In this document: positions 7,237-16,730 of the stretch, piece after piece
Position numbering within the stretch: position 1 is the first letter of the stretch
Layout of the letters: the number at the start of each line of letters is the position of its first letter
DNA from: Sphingomonas hengshuiensis
Lineage (GTDB): Bacteria; Pseudomonadota; Alphaproteobacteria; Sphingomonadales; Sphingomonadaceae
DNA: 33,094 nucleotides
Assembly (NCBI GenBank): GCA_003240755.1
Contig: QFNF01000034.1
Location: 1 to 33,094 of the forward strand
Reading direction: 5' to 3'
Notes under the pieces: generated by a model
Told to the model about the DNA's origin: nothing
Seen by the model: only the letters and a program-made list of their open reading frames with translations
Databases searched by the model: none
Position numbers and translations under genes: made by a program

Positions 7237-7605
7237 TCACCGTTTCCCCAGCACCAGTTCCGCCAGCAACCGCTGGATCGCGGCGGGGTCGGCGTTGCGG
7301 CTGACCTTCAGCACCATCGGCGCCGCCTGTCCCGTCACCCACAGATGCAGGTCGCTGTCGAGGTCGAACGTGCCCGCGCTCTCCACCGAAAAGCCGGTGA
7401 TCGAACGATAGGGCACGCTGCGGAACGCGATCTTGGAACCGGTGATCCCCTGCACATCGACCAGCACGAAGCGCAGGTCGGTCAGGAACGCGGTGTCGCG
7501 CAGCGAGCGGAACGCCGCCAGCACCTCCTCGCCCGCGATCAGCGCATGGCCGTATTTCTCGCGGATGTCGGCCGGATCGACCTCATGACTGCTGAACAGA
7601 CCCAT
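7237..7605 (-). CDS. Bacterial PH-domain protein
   Basis: A 122-residue protein matching the bacterial pleckstrin-homology-like family (PF08000 type, seen in YvbH-like proteins). It begins MGLFSSHEVDPADIREKYG and has the strand pattern AFRSLRDTAFLTDLRFVLVDVQGITGSKIAFRSVPYRSITGFSVES, where FVLVDVQG and the SVPYRSITGFSVE turn are characteristic. No signal peptide or membrane helix is seen, so it is probably cytoplasmic. It follows pntA part 1 by ten bases on the same strand and is surely co-transcribed with the transhydrogenase genes. Family members of this kind have no established biochemical role, and a function in transhydrogenase assembly or regulation would be guesswork. Confidence 0.9.
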   Translation of the reverse strand: MGLFSSHEVDPADIREKYGHALIAGEEVLAAFRSLRDTAFLTDLRFVLVDVQGITGSKIAFRSVPYRSITGFSVESAGTFDLDSDLHLWVTGQAAPMVLKVSRNADPAAIQRLLAELVLGKR

Positions 7606-7615
7606 ATTCCCCCCT

Positions 7616-8743
7616 TCAATCGGCCAGGCGCGGATTCACCACCTGGCCGTTCCGGGTCAGGCGGATCGCCTCGCCGACTTCGTCATCGGCGGGCAGCACC
7701 GGGCGACCGGCATCCTTGTCCCAATAGGCCGACAGGAAATTGAACAGGTTGCGCGCGAACAGCGCCGATGCGTCGGCGGCCAGCCGGCTCGGCACGTTGC
7801 GATGGCCGACGATCTTCACGCCGTGGCGCACCACCACCTCGCCCGCGACCGCGCCCTCGACATTGCCGCCCTGTTCGACCGCGAGGTCGACGATGACGCT
7901 GCCCGGCCGCATCGACGCGACCTGGGCGTCGCTGACCAGCCGCGGGGCGGGACGGCCGGGGATCAGCGCGGTCGTGATGACGATGTCCTGTTTCGCGATA
8001 TGGGCGGACACCAGCTCGGCCTGTGCCGCCTGATATTCCGCGCTCATCTCGCCGGCATAACCGCCCGCGCCCTCGCCCTCGATCCCGGCCACCTTCTCGA
8101 CGAAGACCGGTTTCGCGCCCAGCGACTGGATCTGTTCCTTCGTCGCCGATCGCACGTCGGTGGCGCTGACCTGCGCACCCAGCCGCCGGGCGGTCGCGAT
8201 CGCCTGCAGCCCGGCGACCCCCACGCCCATCACGAACACGCGCGCCGCGCTGATCGTGCCCGCCGCGGTCATCATCATCGGAAAGGCGCGGCCATATTCG
8301 GCCGCCGCGTCCAGCACCGCCTTGTACCCCGCCAGATTGGCCTGCGACGACAATATGTCCATCGACTGCGCGCGGGTGATGCGCGGCATCCATTCCATCG
8401 CCAGCGCCTCGATGCCCAATGCGGCATAGGCGTCGACCCGCGCGCGCTCGCCGGACGGGTTCAGCCCGGCGACCAGCCACGCCCCCTGCTTCACGCCGGC
8501 CAGGCTGTCGGGCGCGGGGCCGGCGACGCCCAGCAGGATATCGGCATCGGCGATCGTCTGCGCCCGTGTGCCGATACCGGCACCCGCCGCGGCATAGGCG
8601 GCATCGTCGATCGACGCCCCCGCGCCCGCCCCTGCCTCCACCGCCACGTCGGCACCCAGGCCGATCAGCTTCTTCACCGTTTCCGGCGTGGCGGCGACCC
8701 GGCGTTCGCCGGCGGCCTGTTCGGCAAGCAGCGCGAGCTTCAT
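7616..8743 (-). CDS. pntA: NAD(P) transhydrogenase subunit alpha, NAD-binding part
   Basis: The soluble domain I of the transhydrogenase alpha subunit, 375 residues, which binds NAD(H) on the cytoplasmic side. It starts MKLALLAEQAAGERRVAATPETV, the standard alanine dehydrogenase/PNT N-terminal domain. The mobile-loop region contains EWMPRITRAQSMDILSSQAN, and the nucleotide fold is VFVMGVGVAGLQAIATARRLG followed by an aspartate in SATDVR, the NAD-ribose ligand. The Q in RAQSMD and the D in ATALIPGRPAPRLVSD lie at conserved places. The start codon is one base after the stop of the upstream COX-IV-like gene, so the two are translationally linked. The membrane half of the subunit is encoded separately at 6319-6597. 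Confidence 0.97.
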   Translation of the reverse strand: MKLALLAEQAAGERRVAATPETVKKLIGLGADVAVEAGAGAGASIDDAAYAAAGAGIGTRAQTIADADILLGVAGPAPDSLAGVKQGAWLVAGLNPSGERARVDAYAALGIEALAMEWMPRITRAQSMDILSSQANLAGYKAVLDAAAEYGRAFPMMMTAAGTISAARVFVMGVGVAGLQAIATARRLGAQVSATDVRSATKEQIQSLGAKPVFVEKVAGIEGEGAGGYAGEMSAEYQAAQAELVSAHIAKQDIVITTALIPGRPAPRLVSDAQVASMRPGSVIVDLAVEQGGNVEGAVAGEVVVRHGVKIVGHRNVPSRLAADASALFARNLFNFLSAYWDKDAGRPVLPADDEVGEAIRLTRNGQVVNPRLAD

Positions 8744-8744
8744 G

Positions 8745-8870
8745 TCAGGATGCGATCAGGTAGATGACCAGCGCGGCGAGCGCGGCACACACCACCGCGC
8801 CCCAGGTGAACCAGCGCAGAAAGCTGGTATAGGTCCCGGCATGGGCGGGCGGGCGGCCGTCGATCGCCAT
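8745..8870 (-). CDS. COX-IV-like single-helix membrane protein (aa3-type subunit IV family)
   Basis: A 41-residue protein, MAIDGRPPAHAGTYTSFLRW and onward, with one hydrophobic helix (WGAVVCAALAALVIYLIA) at its C terminus. The pattern of a short polar start, then TYxxFLxxFxWG and a helix, fits the bacterial aa3-type cytochrome c oxidase subunit IV family (PF07835). The ribosome site GAGGAG lies just upstream of the ATG. Its stop codon is separated by one base from the pntA start, making it the first gene of the transhydrogenase operon. No cytochrome oxidase gene is in the window, so a role as an oxidase subunit is doubtful despite the family name; a small helper of the transhydrogenase is possible. 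Confidence 0.82.
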   Translation of the reverse strand: MAIDGRPPAHAGTYTSFLRWFTWGAVVCAALAALVIYLIAS

Positions 8871-9070
8871 CGAAGCTCCTCTCGAATTCGTTTCGTTGGC
8901 GTGCAGCGTAGCGCGCGTCATCCGGCCCGCCAACCCCGCAGTTGCCGCGCGGGCGACCGGTCGGGCCGATGCGCTGGGCCCGGTGGGTCGGGATCGCTGC
9001 TTAAGCCGAATTTTACGAACGCTGCCGCATGGTTGCTCCGTTACGGGACATCGGGGACGTGGGGCAGCAC

Positions 9071-10501
<1,431 letters not shown>

Positions 10502-10536
10502 GGGGGGGGCGTTGCTCCGCACGTGGCGGCAAACGC

Positions 10537-11085
10537 CTACGCCACCTCCTCGCGCCATGTCCCCGGCGCCAGCCCCTCGACGCTCCATCCGCCGATGCGC
10601 CACCGCACCAGCCGCAGCGTCGGCAGCCCGACCGCGGCGGTCATCCGCCGCACCTGGCGGTTGCGCCCTTCGCGGATGGTGATCGACAGCCAGTGATCGG
10701 GCACCGACTTGCGGAACCGCACCGGCGGCACCCGCTCCCACAGCGCGGGCGGATCGATCCCCGCGACCTCCGCCGGGCGGGTCGGCCCGTCGTTCAGCGT
10801 CACGCCGCGCCGCAACCGCGCCAGCGCCGCGTCGTCGCGCGCGCCCTCGACCTGCACGAGATAGGTCTTGGGCAGCTTGAACCGCGGGTCGGCGATCCGT
10901 GCCTGCAAGCCGCCATCATCGGTCAGCAGCAGCAGCCCCTCGCTGTCGCGATCCAGCCGCCCGGCGGGATAGACGCCGGGCACCGCGACATGGTCCGACA
11001 GCGTCGCGCGCGCGCCTTGCGTCCCGCGATCGGTGAACTGCGACAGCACGCCATAGGGTTTGTTGAGCAGGATCAGCCGCGCCAT
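10537..11085 (-). CDS. rluE: Pseudouridine synthase, RsuA/RluE type
   Basis: A 182-residue pseudouridine synthase of the RsuA/RluB/E/F group that isomerises uridine in ribosomal RNA. The catalytic motif [14 protein letters not shown] is present with D45 as the nucleophilic aspartate, and the family signature [17 protein letters not shown] is near the C terminus. It begins directly with [14 protein letters not shown] and lacks the N-terminal S4 domain, as in E. coli RluE, the 23S rRNA U2457 enzyme; the symbol is assigned on that basis. It is convergent with the sigma-54 regulator (35 bp between stops) and divergent from fghA. Confidence 0.9.
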   Translation of the reverse strand: MARLILLNKPYGVLSQFTDRGTQGARATLSDHVAVPGVYPAGRLDRDSEGLLLLTDDGGLQARIADPRFKLPKTYLVQVEGARDDAALARLRRGVTLNDGPTRPAEVAGIDPPALWERVPPVRFRKSVPDHWLSITIREGRNRQVRRMTAAVGLPTLRLVRWRIGGWSVEGLAPGTWREEVA

Positions 11086-11198
11086 GCCCGTTCCTGTCGA
11101 CGATCCGCCCCGCCCTGTCGAGGGGGGCCGGAACCCGCTATCCCCGCGAAGCGTCCCTCGCCTATGGCCGATGCGCAGCCAGTTACGGAGAGCGTTTC

Positions 11199-12038
11199 AT
11201 GAAGACCGTTTCCACCGCCCGCGCCCATGGCGGCACGCAGGGCGTGTACGCCCATGAATCGACCGCCACCGGCACGACGATGACCTTCTCGGTGTTCGTG
11301 CCCGCGTTGCGGGCGGGACAGCGCGCGCCGATCCTGTGGTATCTCTCCGGCCTCACCTGCACCCATGGCAACGTGACCGACAAGGGCGAATATCGCGCGG
11401 CCTGTGCGGAACACGGCATCGCCTTCATCGCCCCCGACACCTCGCCGCGGGGCGACGGCGTCCCCGACGATCCGGAGGGTGCGTGGGACTTCGGGATCGG
11501 CGCGGGTTTCTATGTCGACGCGACCGAGGAACCATGGGCCGGGAACTACCGGATGCGCTCCTATGTCGAGGACGAACTGCCCGCGCTGATCGCCGCCGAA
11601 TTCCCGATGCTGGACGGCGCGCGCCAGTCGATCACCGGCCATTCGATGGGCGGGCACGGCGCGCTGACGATCGCGTTGCGCAACCCCGACCGTTTCCGCT
11701 CGGTTTCCGCCTTTGCGCCGATCGTCGCGCCGTCGCAGGTGCCGTGGGGCGAAAAGGCGCTGGGCGGCTATCTCGGCGACGATCGCGGGGCGTGGCGCGG
11801 GGCGGATGCGGTCGCCCTGATCGAGGACGGCGCGCGGGTGCCGGAAATGCTGGTCGATCAGGGCGATGCCGACCCTTTCCTGTCCGGACAACTGCGCCCG
11901 GAATTGCTGGCAAAGGCATGCGCCGACGCCGGCATCGACTGCACGCTGCGGATGCAGCCGGGCTACGACCACAGCTACAACTTCATTTCGACCTTCATGA
12001 CCGATCATATCCGCTGGCACGCCGAACGGTTGAAATAG
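11199..12038 (+). CDS. fghA: S-formylglutathione hydrolase
   Basis: A 279-residue serine esterase that splits S-formylglutathione to formate and glutathione in formaldehyde detoxification. The family motifs are intact: WYLSGLTCTHGNVTDKGEY near the start, nucleophile S149 in GHSMGGHGAL, D225 in VDQGDADPF, and H258 in GYDHSYNFISTFM. Length equals the esterase D family. GGAGAG lies upstream of the ATG. The usual partner, glutathione-dependent formaldehyde dehydrogenase, is not in this window. The gene is convergent with the GntR regulator, and an inverted palindromic pair sits between the two stops. Confidence 0.96.
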   Translation: MKTVSTARAHGGTQGVYAHESTATGTTMTFSVFVPALRAGQRAPILWYLSGLTCTHGNVTDKGEYRAACAEHGIAFIAPDTSPRGDGVPDDPEGAWDFGIGAGFYVDATEEPWAGNYRMRSYVEDELPALIAAEFPMLDGARQSITGHSMGGHGALTIALRNPDRFRSVSAFAPIVAPSQVPWGEKALGGYLGDDRGAWRGADAVALIEDGARVPEMLVDQGDADPFLSGQLRPELLAKACADAGIDCTLRMQPGYDHSYNFISTFMTDHIRWHAERLK

Positions 12039-12076
12039 CCACGAACCAACGGAATCTCTCCCGCCCTGCCCTGATC

Positions 12077-12172
12077 GTCATCCGGGCGCAGGCCGGGATC
12101 CATGGACATAGGACGTCGCGACCCCCTCGATACCGCCCGTATCCATGGATTCCGGCCTGCGCCGGAATGACG
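12077..12172. repeat. REPIN-like pair of inverted palindromic elements
   Basis: Two inverted copies of one palindromic element: CGTCATCCGGGCGCAGGC... at 12077-12105 and, reversed, CGTCATTCCGGCGCAGGC... at 12140-12172. Each contains an internal stem around GCGCAGGC and ends in ATCCATGGA. The pair lies between convergent fghA and the GntR gene, where it could act as a bidirectional terminator. The same element occurs at 27441-27534. Confidence 0.75.
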
Positions 12173-12182
12173 GGCGCTGGGG

Positions 12183-12893
12183 TCAGCCCTCCCCCCGCAC
12201 CTCGATCAGCGTCAGCACATCGCCGATCAGCGCCCGCATCGCACCCCGCGCCGCGCCCGGGTCGCGCGCGGCGATCGCGTCGGCCACCGCGGCGTGCTGC
12301 GCGACGCTCGCCGACCGGCCGACGATGGTGTTGGTGAAGCGGATGGACGTATTGAGCGCGGTCGCCACCATCTCGCGGAACTGGGCGTAGAACGGATTCT
12401 TCGCCGCCAGCAGGATCGCGACGTGAAAATCGATATCGGCGTCCAGCCCGTCGTCCTCGCCGCGCTCCGCCGCCGCCATCCGCGCCAGCCCCTGCCCGAT
12501 CCGGGCCAGATCGTCGGCATCGGCCGCCACCGCCGCCAGCGCCGCCGCCTCGGGCTCGATCGCGACGCGCAACTGGTTGAACTGGCGCAGCAGCTCGACC
12601 GAGAATTTGCGGTCGAGCAGCCAGTGCAGCACGTCGGGGTCGAACAGGTTCCACGACGATGCCGGACGCACCACCGTCCCCTGCCTCGGCCGGGCGCTGA
12701 CCAGCCCCTTCGCCGTCAGCATCTTCACCGCCTCGCGCGTCACCGAACGGCTGATGCCGTGCGTCCGGCCGATCTCGGCCTCGGTCGGAAAGGGGCGATC
12801 GTCATATTCGCCGGTGACGATCGCCCGGCCCAGCGTGTCGAGCATCGACCGGGTCAGGTTTCCGCCGGGCATCCCGCTCATCCGCACCGCCAT
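12183..12893 (-). CDS. FadR-type GntR regulator, likely repressor of galactonate genes
   Basis: From the ATG at 12893 a 236-residue regulator. The N-terminal winged helix (about 13-80) has NLTRSMLDTLGRAIVTGEY, PTEAEIGRTHGISRSVTREAVKML and the wing LVSARPRQGTVV; the C-terminal all-helical FCD ligand domain includes the metal-binding-type pattern DIDFHVAILLAAKN. Overall style matches DgoR, the E. coli galactonate repressor (SWNLFDPDVLHWLL). Alternative starts at 12881 and 12872 are possible, and the long frame up to 13034 overlaps the transporter and is unlikely. It is divergent from the sugar transporter, kinase and aldolase genes. An AT-rich island between the genes is the probable operator region. 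The effector is inferred from the neighbours. Confidence 0.92.
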   Translation of the reverse strand: MAVRMSGMPGGNLTRSMLDTLGRAIVTGEYDDRPFPTEAEIGRTHGISRSVTREAVKMLTAKGLVSARPRQGTVVRPASSWNLFDPDVLHWLLDRKFSVELLRQFNQLRVAIEPEAAALAAVAADADDLARIGQGLARMAAAERGEDDGLDADIDFHVAILLAAKNPFYAQFREMVATALNTSIRFTNTIVGRSASVAQHAAVADAIAARDPGAARGAMRALIGDVLTLIEVRGEG

Positions 12894-12939
12894 GCTCCGC
12901 ACCCTCTCCCAACGCTCGCGCCGCTTCGTGCTGGACACT

Positions 12940-12996
12940 TTCCATTCATCGTATAATTGTCCGCGCCAAAGCGCCAGAGCGCGGGGAGGAATATCC
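12940..12996 (+). promoter_or_regulatory. Divergent control region of the galactonate block
   Basis: An AT-rich island in GC-rich surroundings (TTCATCGTATAATTGTCC). It contains a perfect -10-like TATAAT at 12952-12957, an imperfect dyad ATCGTATAAT, and the strong ribosome site GGGGAGGA before the transporter ATG. It probably holds the promoter and the operator of the GntR regulator; no convincing -35 was found. Confidence 0.4.
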
Positions 12997-14577
12997 ATGG
13001 GTCTGTCGACGATCGACCTCGTCGTGGTCATCATCTACGCGATCGGCATCTTCGGGCTGGCGCAATGGGTAAGCCGCGACAAGGGGGGCCATCAGAAGGA
13101 CTCCGCCGACTATTTCCTCGCCTCCAGATCGCTGCCGTGGTGGGCGATCGGCGCGTCGCTGATCGCGGCGAACATCTCGGCCGAACAGATCGTCGGCATG
13201 GCGGGGTCGGGCTATGCGATCGGCCTCGCCATCGCCTCCTATGAATGGATGGCGGCGCTGACGCTGCTGATCGTCGGCAAATTCTTCCTGCCGATCTTCC
13301 TGCGCAACGAAATCTACACGATGCCGCAGTTCCTCGAACAGCGATATGGTCCGTCGATCCGCACGCTGATGGCGGTGTTCTGGCTGGCGCTGTACGTGTT
13401 CGTGAACCTGACCAGCATCATCTGGCTGGGCTCGATCGCGGTGACGCAGGTCGCGGGCATCGACCAGACCGTGGCGCTGGTCGGCCTCGGCCTCTTCGCA
13501 CTGCTCTATCAGTTGCGCGGCGGGCTGAAGGCGGTGGCCCTGACCGATATCGTGCAGGTGACGCTGCTGGTGTTCGGCGGCCTGACCATCTCGTGGCTCA
13601 CGCTGTCGCAGATCGGCGGGGATGCCGGCGTGCTGGGCGGTTTTGCCGAGCTGACGCGCCGGGCGCCGGAAAAGTTCGACATGATCCTGTCGGCCGACAA
13701 TCCGTTCTACAAGGACCTGCCGGGCCTGTCCGTCCTGATCGGCGGCATGTGGATCGCGAACCTCAGCTACTGGGGCTTCAACCAGTATATCATCCAGCGC
13801 GCGCTGGCCGCCAGGTCGCTGCCCGAAGCGCAGAAGGGCATCGTCTTTGCCGCGTATCTCAAGCTGCTGATGCCGCTGGTGATCGTCGTTCCCGGCATCG
13901 CCGCGGTGGTGCTGGCCCCCGACCTCGCCAAGCCCGACGAAGCGTACCCGACGATGATGCGGCTGCTGCCCTCGGGCCTGCTCGGCCTCGTCTTCGCGGC
14001 GCTGATCGCCGCGATCATCGCCTCGACCGCGTCGAAGATCAATTCGATCGCCACCATCTTCACCCTCGACCTCTATGCCAAGCGCACCAGCGAGAGCGGG
14101 GCGATGGACGCGGCGATGGAGCGCAAGCTGGTCCGCATTGGCCGCATCGCCGCCACCGTCGCCATCGGAATCGCGATCGTCGCCGCCCGCCCGCTGCTCG
14201 GCGGCGCGGACCAGGCGTTCCAGTTCATCCAGGAATTCTCCGGCTTCTTCACGCCGGGCATCACCGTCATCTTCCTGCTCGGCCTCTTCTGGAAACGCGC
14301 GACAGAGGCCGGCGCGATCGGCGCGGCGGTCGCCTCGGTCCTGCTGTCGTGGCTGCTGCGCACGATCGCGCCGGGCATTCCGTTCATGGACCGGATGGGC
14401 ATCGTCTTCCTGCTCAGCCTCGGCCTCGCGGTCGTCCTGTCGCTGGCGATGAAGGGCCGCGGCGATGCCAACCGGATCACGATGGACGGCGTGCGCTTCG
14501 GCACCTCGGCCGGGTTCAACATCGCCGGCATCGGCGTCGTCCTGATCCTGATCGCGCTGTACGCGACATGGTGGTAG
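12997..14577 (+). CDS. Sodium/sugar symporter (SSS family, SGLT-like)
   Basis: A 526-residue inner-membrane transporter of the solute:sodium symporter family. It begins MGLSTIDLVVVIIYAIGIFG and shows about 14 hydrophobic helices. SGLT-type signatures include DYFLASRSLPWWAIGASLIAANISAEQIVGMAGSGYAIGL in helix 1-2 and GFNQYIIQRALAARSLPEAQKG in the middle, where NQYIIQR is the sugar/sodium hallmark. The ATG is preceded by GGGGAGGA. Its stop overlaps the following kinase start by ten bases. The block it heads (kinase and aldolase for galactonate breakdown) suggests galactose, galactonate or a related sugar as substrate, but transport specificity cannot be read from sequence. Confidence 0.94.
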   Translation: MGLSTIDLVVVIIYAIGIFGLAQWVSRDKGGHQKDSADYFLASRSLPWWAIGASLIAANISAEQIVGMAGSGYAIGLAIASYEWMAALTLLIVGKFFLPIFLRNEIYTMPQFLEQRYGPSIRTLMAVFWLALYVFVNLTSIIWLGSIAVTQVAGIDQTVALVGLGLFALLYQLRGGLKAVALTDIVQVTLLVFGGLTISWLTLSQIGGDAGVLGGFAELTRRAPEKFDMILSADNPFYKDLPGLSVLIGGMWIANLSYWGFNQYIIQRALAARSLPEAQKGIVFAAYLKLLMPLVIVVPGIAAVVLAPDLAKPDEAYPTMMRLLPSGLLGLVFAALIAAIIASTASKINSIATIFTLDLYAKRTSESGAMDAAMERKLVRIGRIAATVAIGIAIVAARPLLGGADQAFQFIQEFSGFFTPGITVIFLLGLFWKRATEAGAIGAAVASVLLSWLLRTIAPGIPFMDRMGIVFLLSLGLAVVLSLAMKGRGDANRITMDGVRFGTSAGFNIAGIGVVLILIALYATWW

Positions 14578-15437
14578 GCCCGTTCCTCGCCCTCGACTGG
14601 GGCACGACCAACCGCCGCGCCTACCGGGTCGAGGACGGGCGCATCGCCGCCACGCTGCGTTCGGCGCAGGGGGTGTCGACCACCCCCGCCGACGCCTATC
14701 CGGCCGAACTGGCGGCGATCCGCGCCGAACTGGGCGACCTGCCGGTGCTGATGGCGGGCATGGTCGGATCGACGATCGGCTGGCGGGTCGCCCCCTATGT
14801 CGCGGTCCCGGCCGGGCTCGACGACATCGCCGCCAGCCTGACATGGATCGACGACCGCACCGCGATCGTGCCCGGCCTGTCGTTCACGCAGGACGGGCAT
14901 GGCGACGTGATGCGCGGCGAGGAGGTACAGTTGCTCGGCGCCGCGCTCGCCGGACAGGTGCCTGCCGACGCGCTGCTGTGCCAGCCCGGCACGCATTGCA
15001 AATGGGTCGATCTGCGCGGCAACCGCATAGCCGCCTTCACCACCGCGATGACCGGCGAACTCTTTGCGCTGCTGCGCGCGCACGGCGTCCTCGCCCCGCA
15101 GCTTGCCGCGCCCGTGACCGCCGACGACTCCTTTCGCGAAGGCGTCCGCGAAGGGGCCAAGCGCGACCTTGCCGCCAGCCTGTTCGGCATCCGCGCCTCG
15201 CACGTCCTGGGTCTGCGCGACGACGTCCATGCCGCATCCCATGCCAGCGGCCTGCTGATCGGCAGCGACGTGGCTGCCCGGATCGATCGCGGGCGCGACG
15301 TCCACCTCGTCGCCGATGGCGATCTCGCCCTGCTCTACGCCACCGCGATCGAGACACTGGGCGGCCGCGCGCTTGTCAGCGGGTGCGAGGCCGCCTTTAT
15401 CGCCGGCATCACCCAGATTCGAAAGTTGTCCGCATGA
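14568..15437 (+). CDS. dgoK: 2-dehydro-3-deoxygalactonokinase
   Basis: A 289-residue kinase that phosphorylates 2-dehydro-3-deoxy-D-galactonate to its 6-phosphate in the De Ley-Doudoroff route. Family motifs: LALDWGTTNRRAYRV (phosphate loop), PVLMAGMVGSTIGWR, LLCQPGTHCKWVDLRGNRIAAFTTAMTGELFALL, SFREGVREGA and GLLIGSDVAAR. The ATG at 14568 overlaps the transporter stop at 14575-14577, and the stop TGA overlaps the aldolase ATG (ATGA), so the three genes are tightly coupled. The next gene makes the logical following step. No galactonate dehydratase gene is in the window. Confidence 0.95.
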   Translation: MVVGPFLALDWGTTNRRAYRVEDGRIAATLRSAQGVSTTPADAYPAELAAIRAELGDLPVLMAGMVGSTIGWRVAPYVAVPAGLDDIAASLTWIDDRTAIVPGLSFTQDGHGDVMRGEEVQLLGAALAGQVPADALLCQPGTHCKWVDLRGNRIAAFTTAMTGELFALLRAHGVLAPQLAAPVTADDSFREGVREGAKRDLAASLFGIRASHVLGLRDDVHAASHASGLLIGSDVAARIDRGRDVHLVADGDLALLYATAIETLGGRALVSGCEAAFIAGITQIRKLSA

Positions 15438-16072
15438 GCCACCTCGCCACCTTCGACGCCGCCTTCGCCCGCTGTCCGCTGGTCGCGATCCTGCGCGGGG
15501 TGCAGCCGCACGAGGTGGAGGCGATCGGCGACGCGCTGCTCGACGCCGGCTTCGCCATCGTCGAAGTCCCGCTCAACTCGCCCGACCCGTATGAAAGCAT
15601 CACCCGCCTGTCGAGCAAGCTGGCGGGCTATGCCGCCGTCGGTGCCGGTACGGTGCTGAGCGTCGAACAGGTCGAACGGGTCGAGGCCGCGGGGGGAACG
15701 CTCATCATCTCGCCCAACGCCAACCCGGCGGTGATCGCCGCGGCGGCGCAGCGCGGGCTGGTCGCCATGCCCGGCATCGCCACCCCGACCGAAGCCTTCG
15801 CCGCCCTCGAAGCCGGCGCCGCCGCGCTCAAGCTCTTCCCCGCCGAGGCTGCCAGCCCGGCGGTCCTGAAGGCGATGCGCGCCGTCCTGCCGCGCGACGT
15901 GCGGATGCTGCCGGTCGGCGGGATCGTGCCGTCGGTGCTCGCCGAGTGGCATCAGGCGGGCGCGGCGGGCTATGGCCTCGGCTCGGCGCTCTACGTACCG
16001 GGCATGGACGCGGCGACCGTCGGCGAACGCGCCCGCGCCTTCGTCGCCGCGTGGCAGGCGCTGGCGCGGTAA
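15434..16072 (+). CDS. dgoA: 2-dehydro-3-deoxy-6-phosphogalactonate aldolase
   Basis: A 212-residue class I aldolase of the KDPG/KDPGal family that splits 2-dehydro-3-deoxy-6-phosphogalactonate into pyruvate and glyceraldehyde 3-phosphate. It has CPLVAILRGVQPHEVEAIG at the start, E44 in VEVPLNSPDP (acid/base), VGAGTVLSVEQV, the conserved Schiff-base lysine K133 in ALKLFPAEA, and the phosphate loop LPVGGIVPSV. The segment VPLNSPDP rather than VTLRT points to the galacto-specific branch. It starts with the ATGA overlap with dgoK. Confidence 0.95.
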   Translation: MSHLATFDAAFARCPLVAILRGVQPHEVEAIGDALLDAGFAIVEVPLNSPDPYESITRLSSKLAGYAAVGAGTVLSVEQVERVEAAGGTLIISPNANPAVIAAAAQRGLVAMPGIATPTEAFAALEAGAAALKLFPAEAASPAVLKAMRAVLPRDVRMLPVGGIVPSVLAEWHQAGAAGYGLGSALYVPGMDAATVGERARAFVAAWQALAR

Positions 16073-16198
16073 GGGGGCCAGGCGACCGGCGCCGCCCGCC
16101 GCAACCGATGCAACGTGCAAACCGCACCGAACCAGGCGGCGCCGGAAACCCCGGACGCCCCGACCGTTACCCTCGCTCCCCCCGCCGGAGCACCGTCC

Positions 16199-16681
16199 AT
16201 GTCGCATCCCCGCCCCGCCCTCGGCCTGTTCGCCGGCATCGCCGCCGGCCTGATCGCCTCCGCCGCGATGGCCGCGTTCCAGTCGATCGCCGCGAAACCG
16301 TTCGGCCAGGACGGGAGCGACGACGATCCCGCGACGCTCAAGGCCGCCGACAGGGTCGCGCTCGCCACCACCGGCCGGCAGGTTCCCGACGCCTATCGCG
16401 GACAGGCGGGACAGGCCGTCCACTACCTCACCGGTGCTGCGCTGGGCGGGCTGTACGGCGTGCTGACCGAATATCGCCCCGACGCCGCCGCCGGGTTCGG
16501 CAGCGTCTATGGCGTCGCGACCTCGCTGCTGCTCGACGAGGCGACCGTCCCCGCAGCCGGGCTCGGCAGCGCGCCGTGGGATACCGACGCCGCCACCCAT
16601 GCCTATGGCGCGGCGGCGCATCTGGTGTTCGGCGTCGCGCTGGAGGGCGCACGGTCGCTGCTGGGCGGGCGGCAGGGATAG
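16199..16681 (+). CDS. DUF1440/YagU-like membrane protein
   Basis: From the ATG at 16199 a 160-residue protein, MSHPRPALGLFAGIAAGLIASAAMAAFQSIA, with an N-terminal membrane helix and glycine-rich hydrophobic segments (HYLTGAALGGLYGVLTEY, FGSVYGVATSLLLDE, YGAAAHLVFGVALEGARSLL). These resemble the DUF1440 family that includes E. coli inner-membrane protein YagU, linked to acid resistance there. CGGAG lies before the start. A GTG at 16115 could add 28 residues, but they look unstructured. It is 126 bp after dgoA on the same strand and convergent with the next gene. The family assignment is from pattern resemblance only. Confidence 0.7.
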   Translation: MSHPRPALGLFAGIAAGLIASAAMAAFQSIAAKPFGQDGSDDDPATLKAADRVALATTGRQVPDAYRGQAGQAVHYLTGAALGGLYGVLTEYRPDAAAGFGSVYGVATSLLLDEATVPAAGLGSAPWDTDAATHAYGAAAHLVFGVALEGARSLLGGRQG

Positions 16682-16730
16682 GTTGAGAACGCCGTCCGCC
16701 CCCCCGGAGCGGAGGGACATGGCATTGCCC

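Noticed and set aside
6319..8743. pntA as a split pseudogene
   Set aside because: Separate genes for the soluble and membrane parts of the alpha subunit are normal in alphaproteobacteria.
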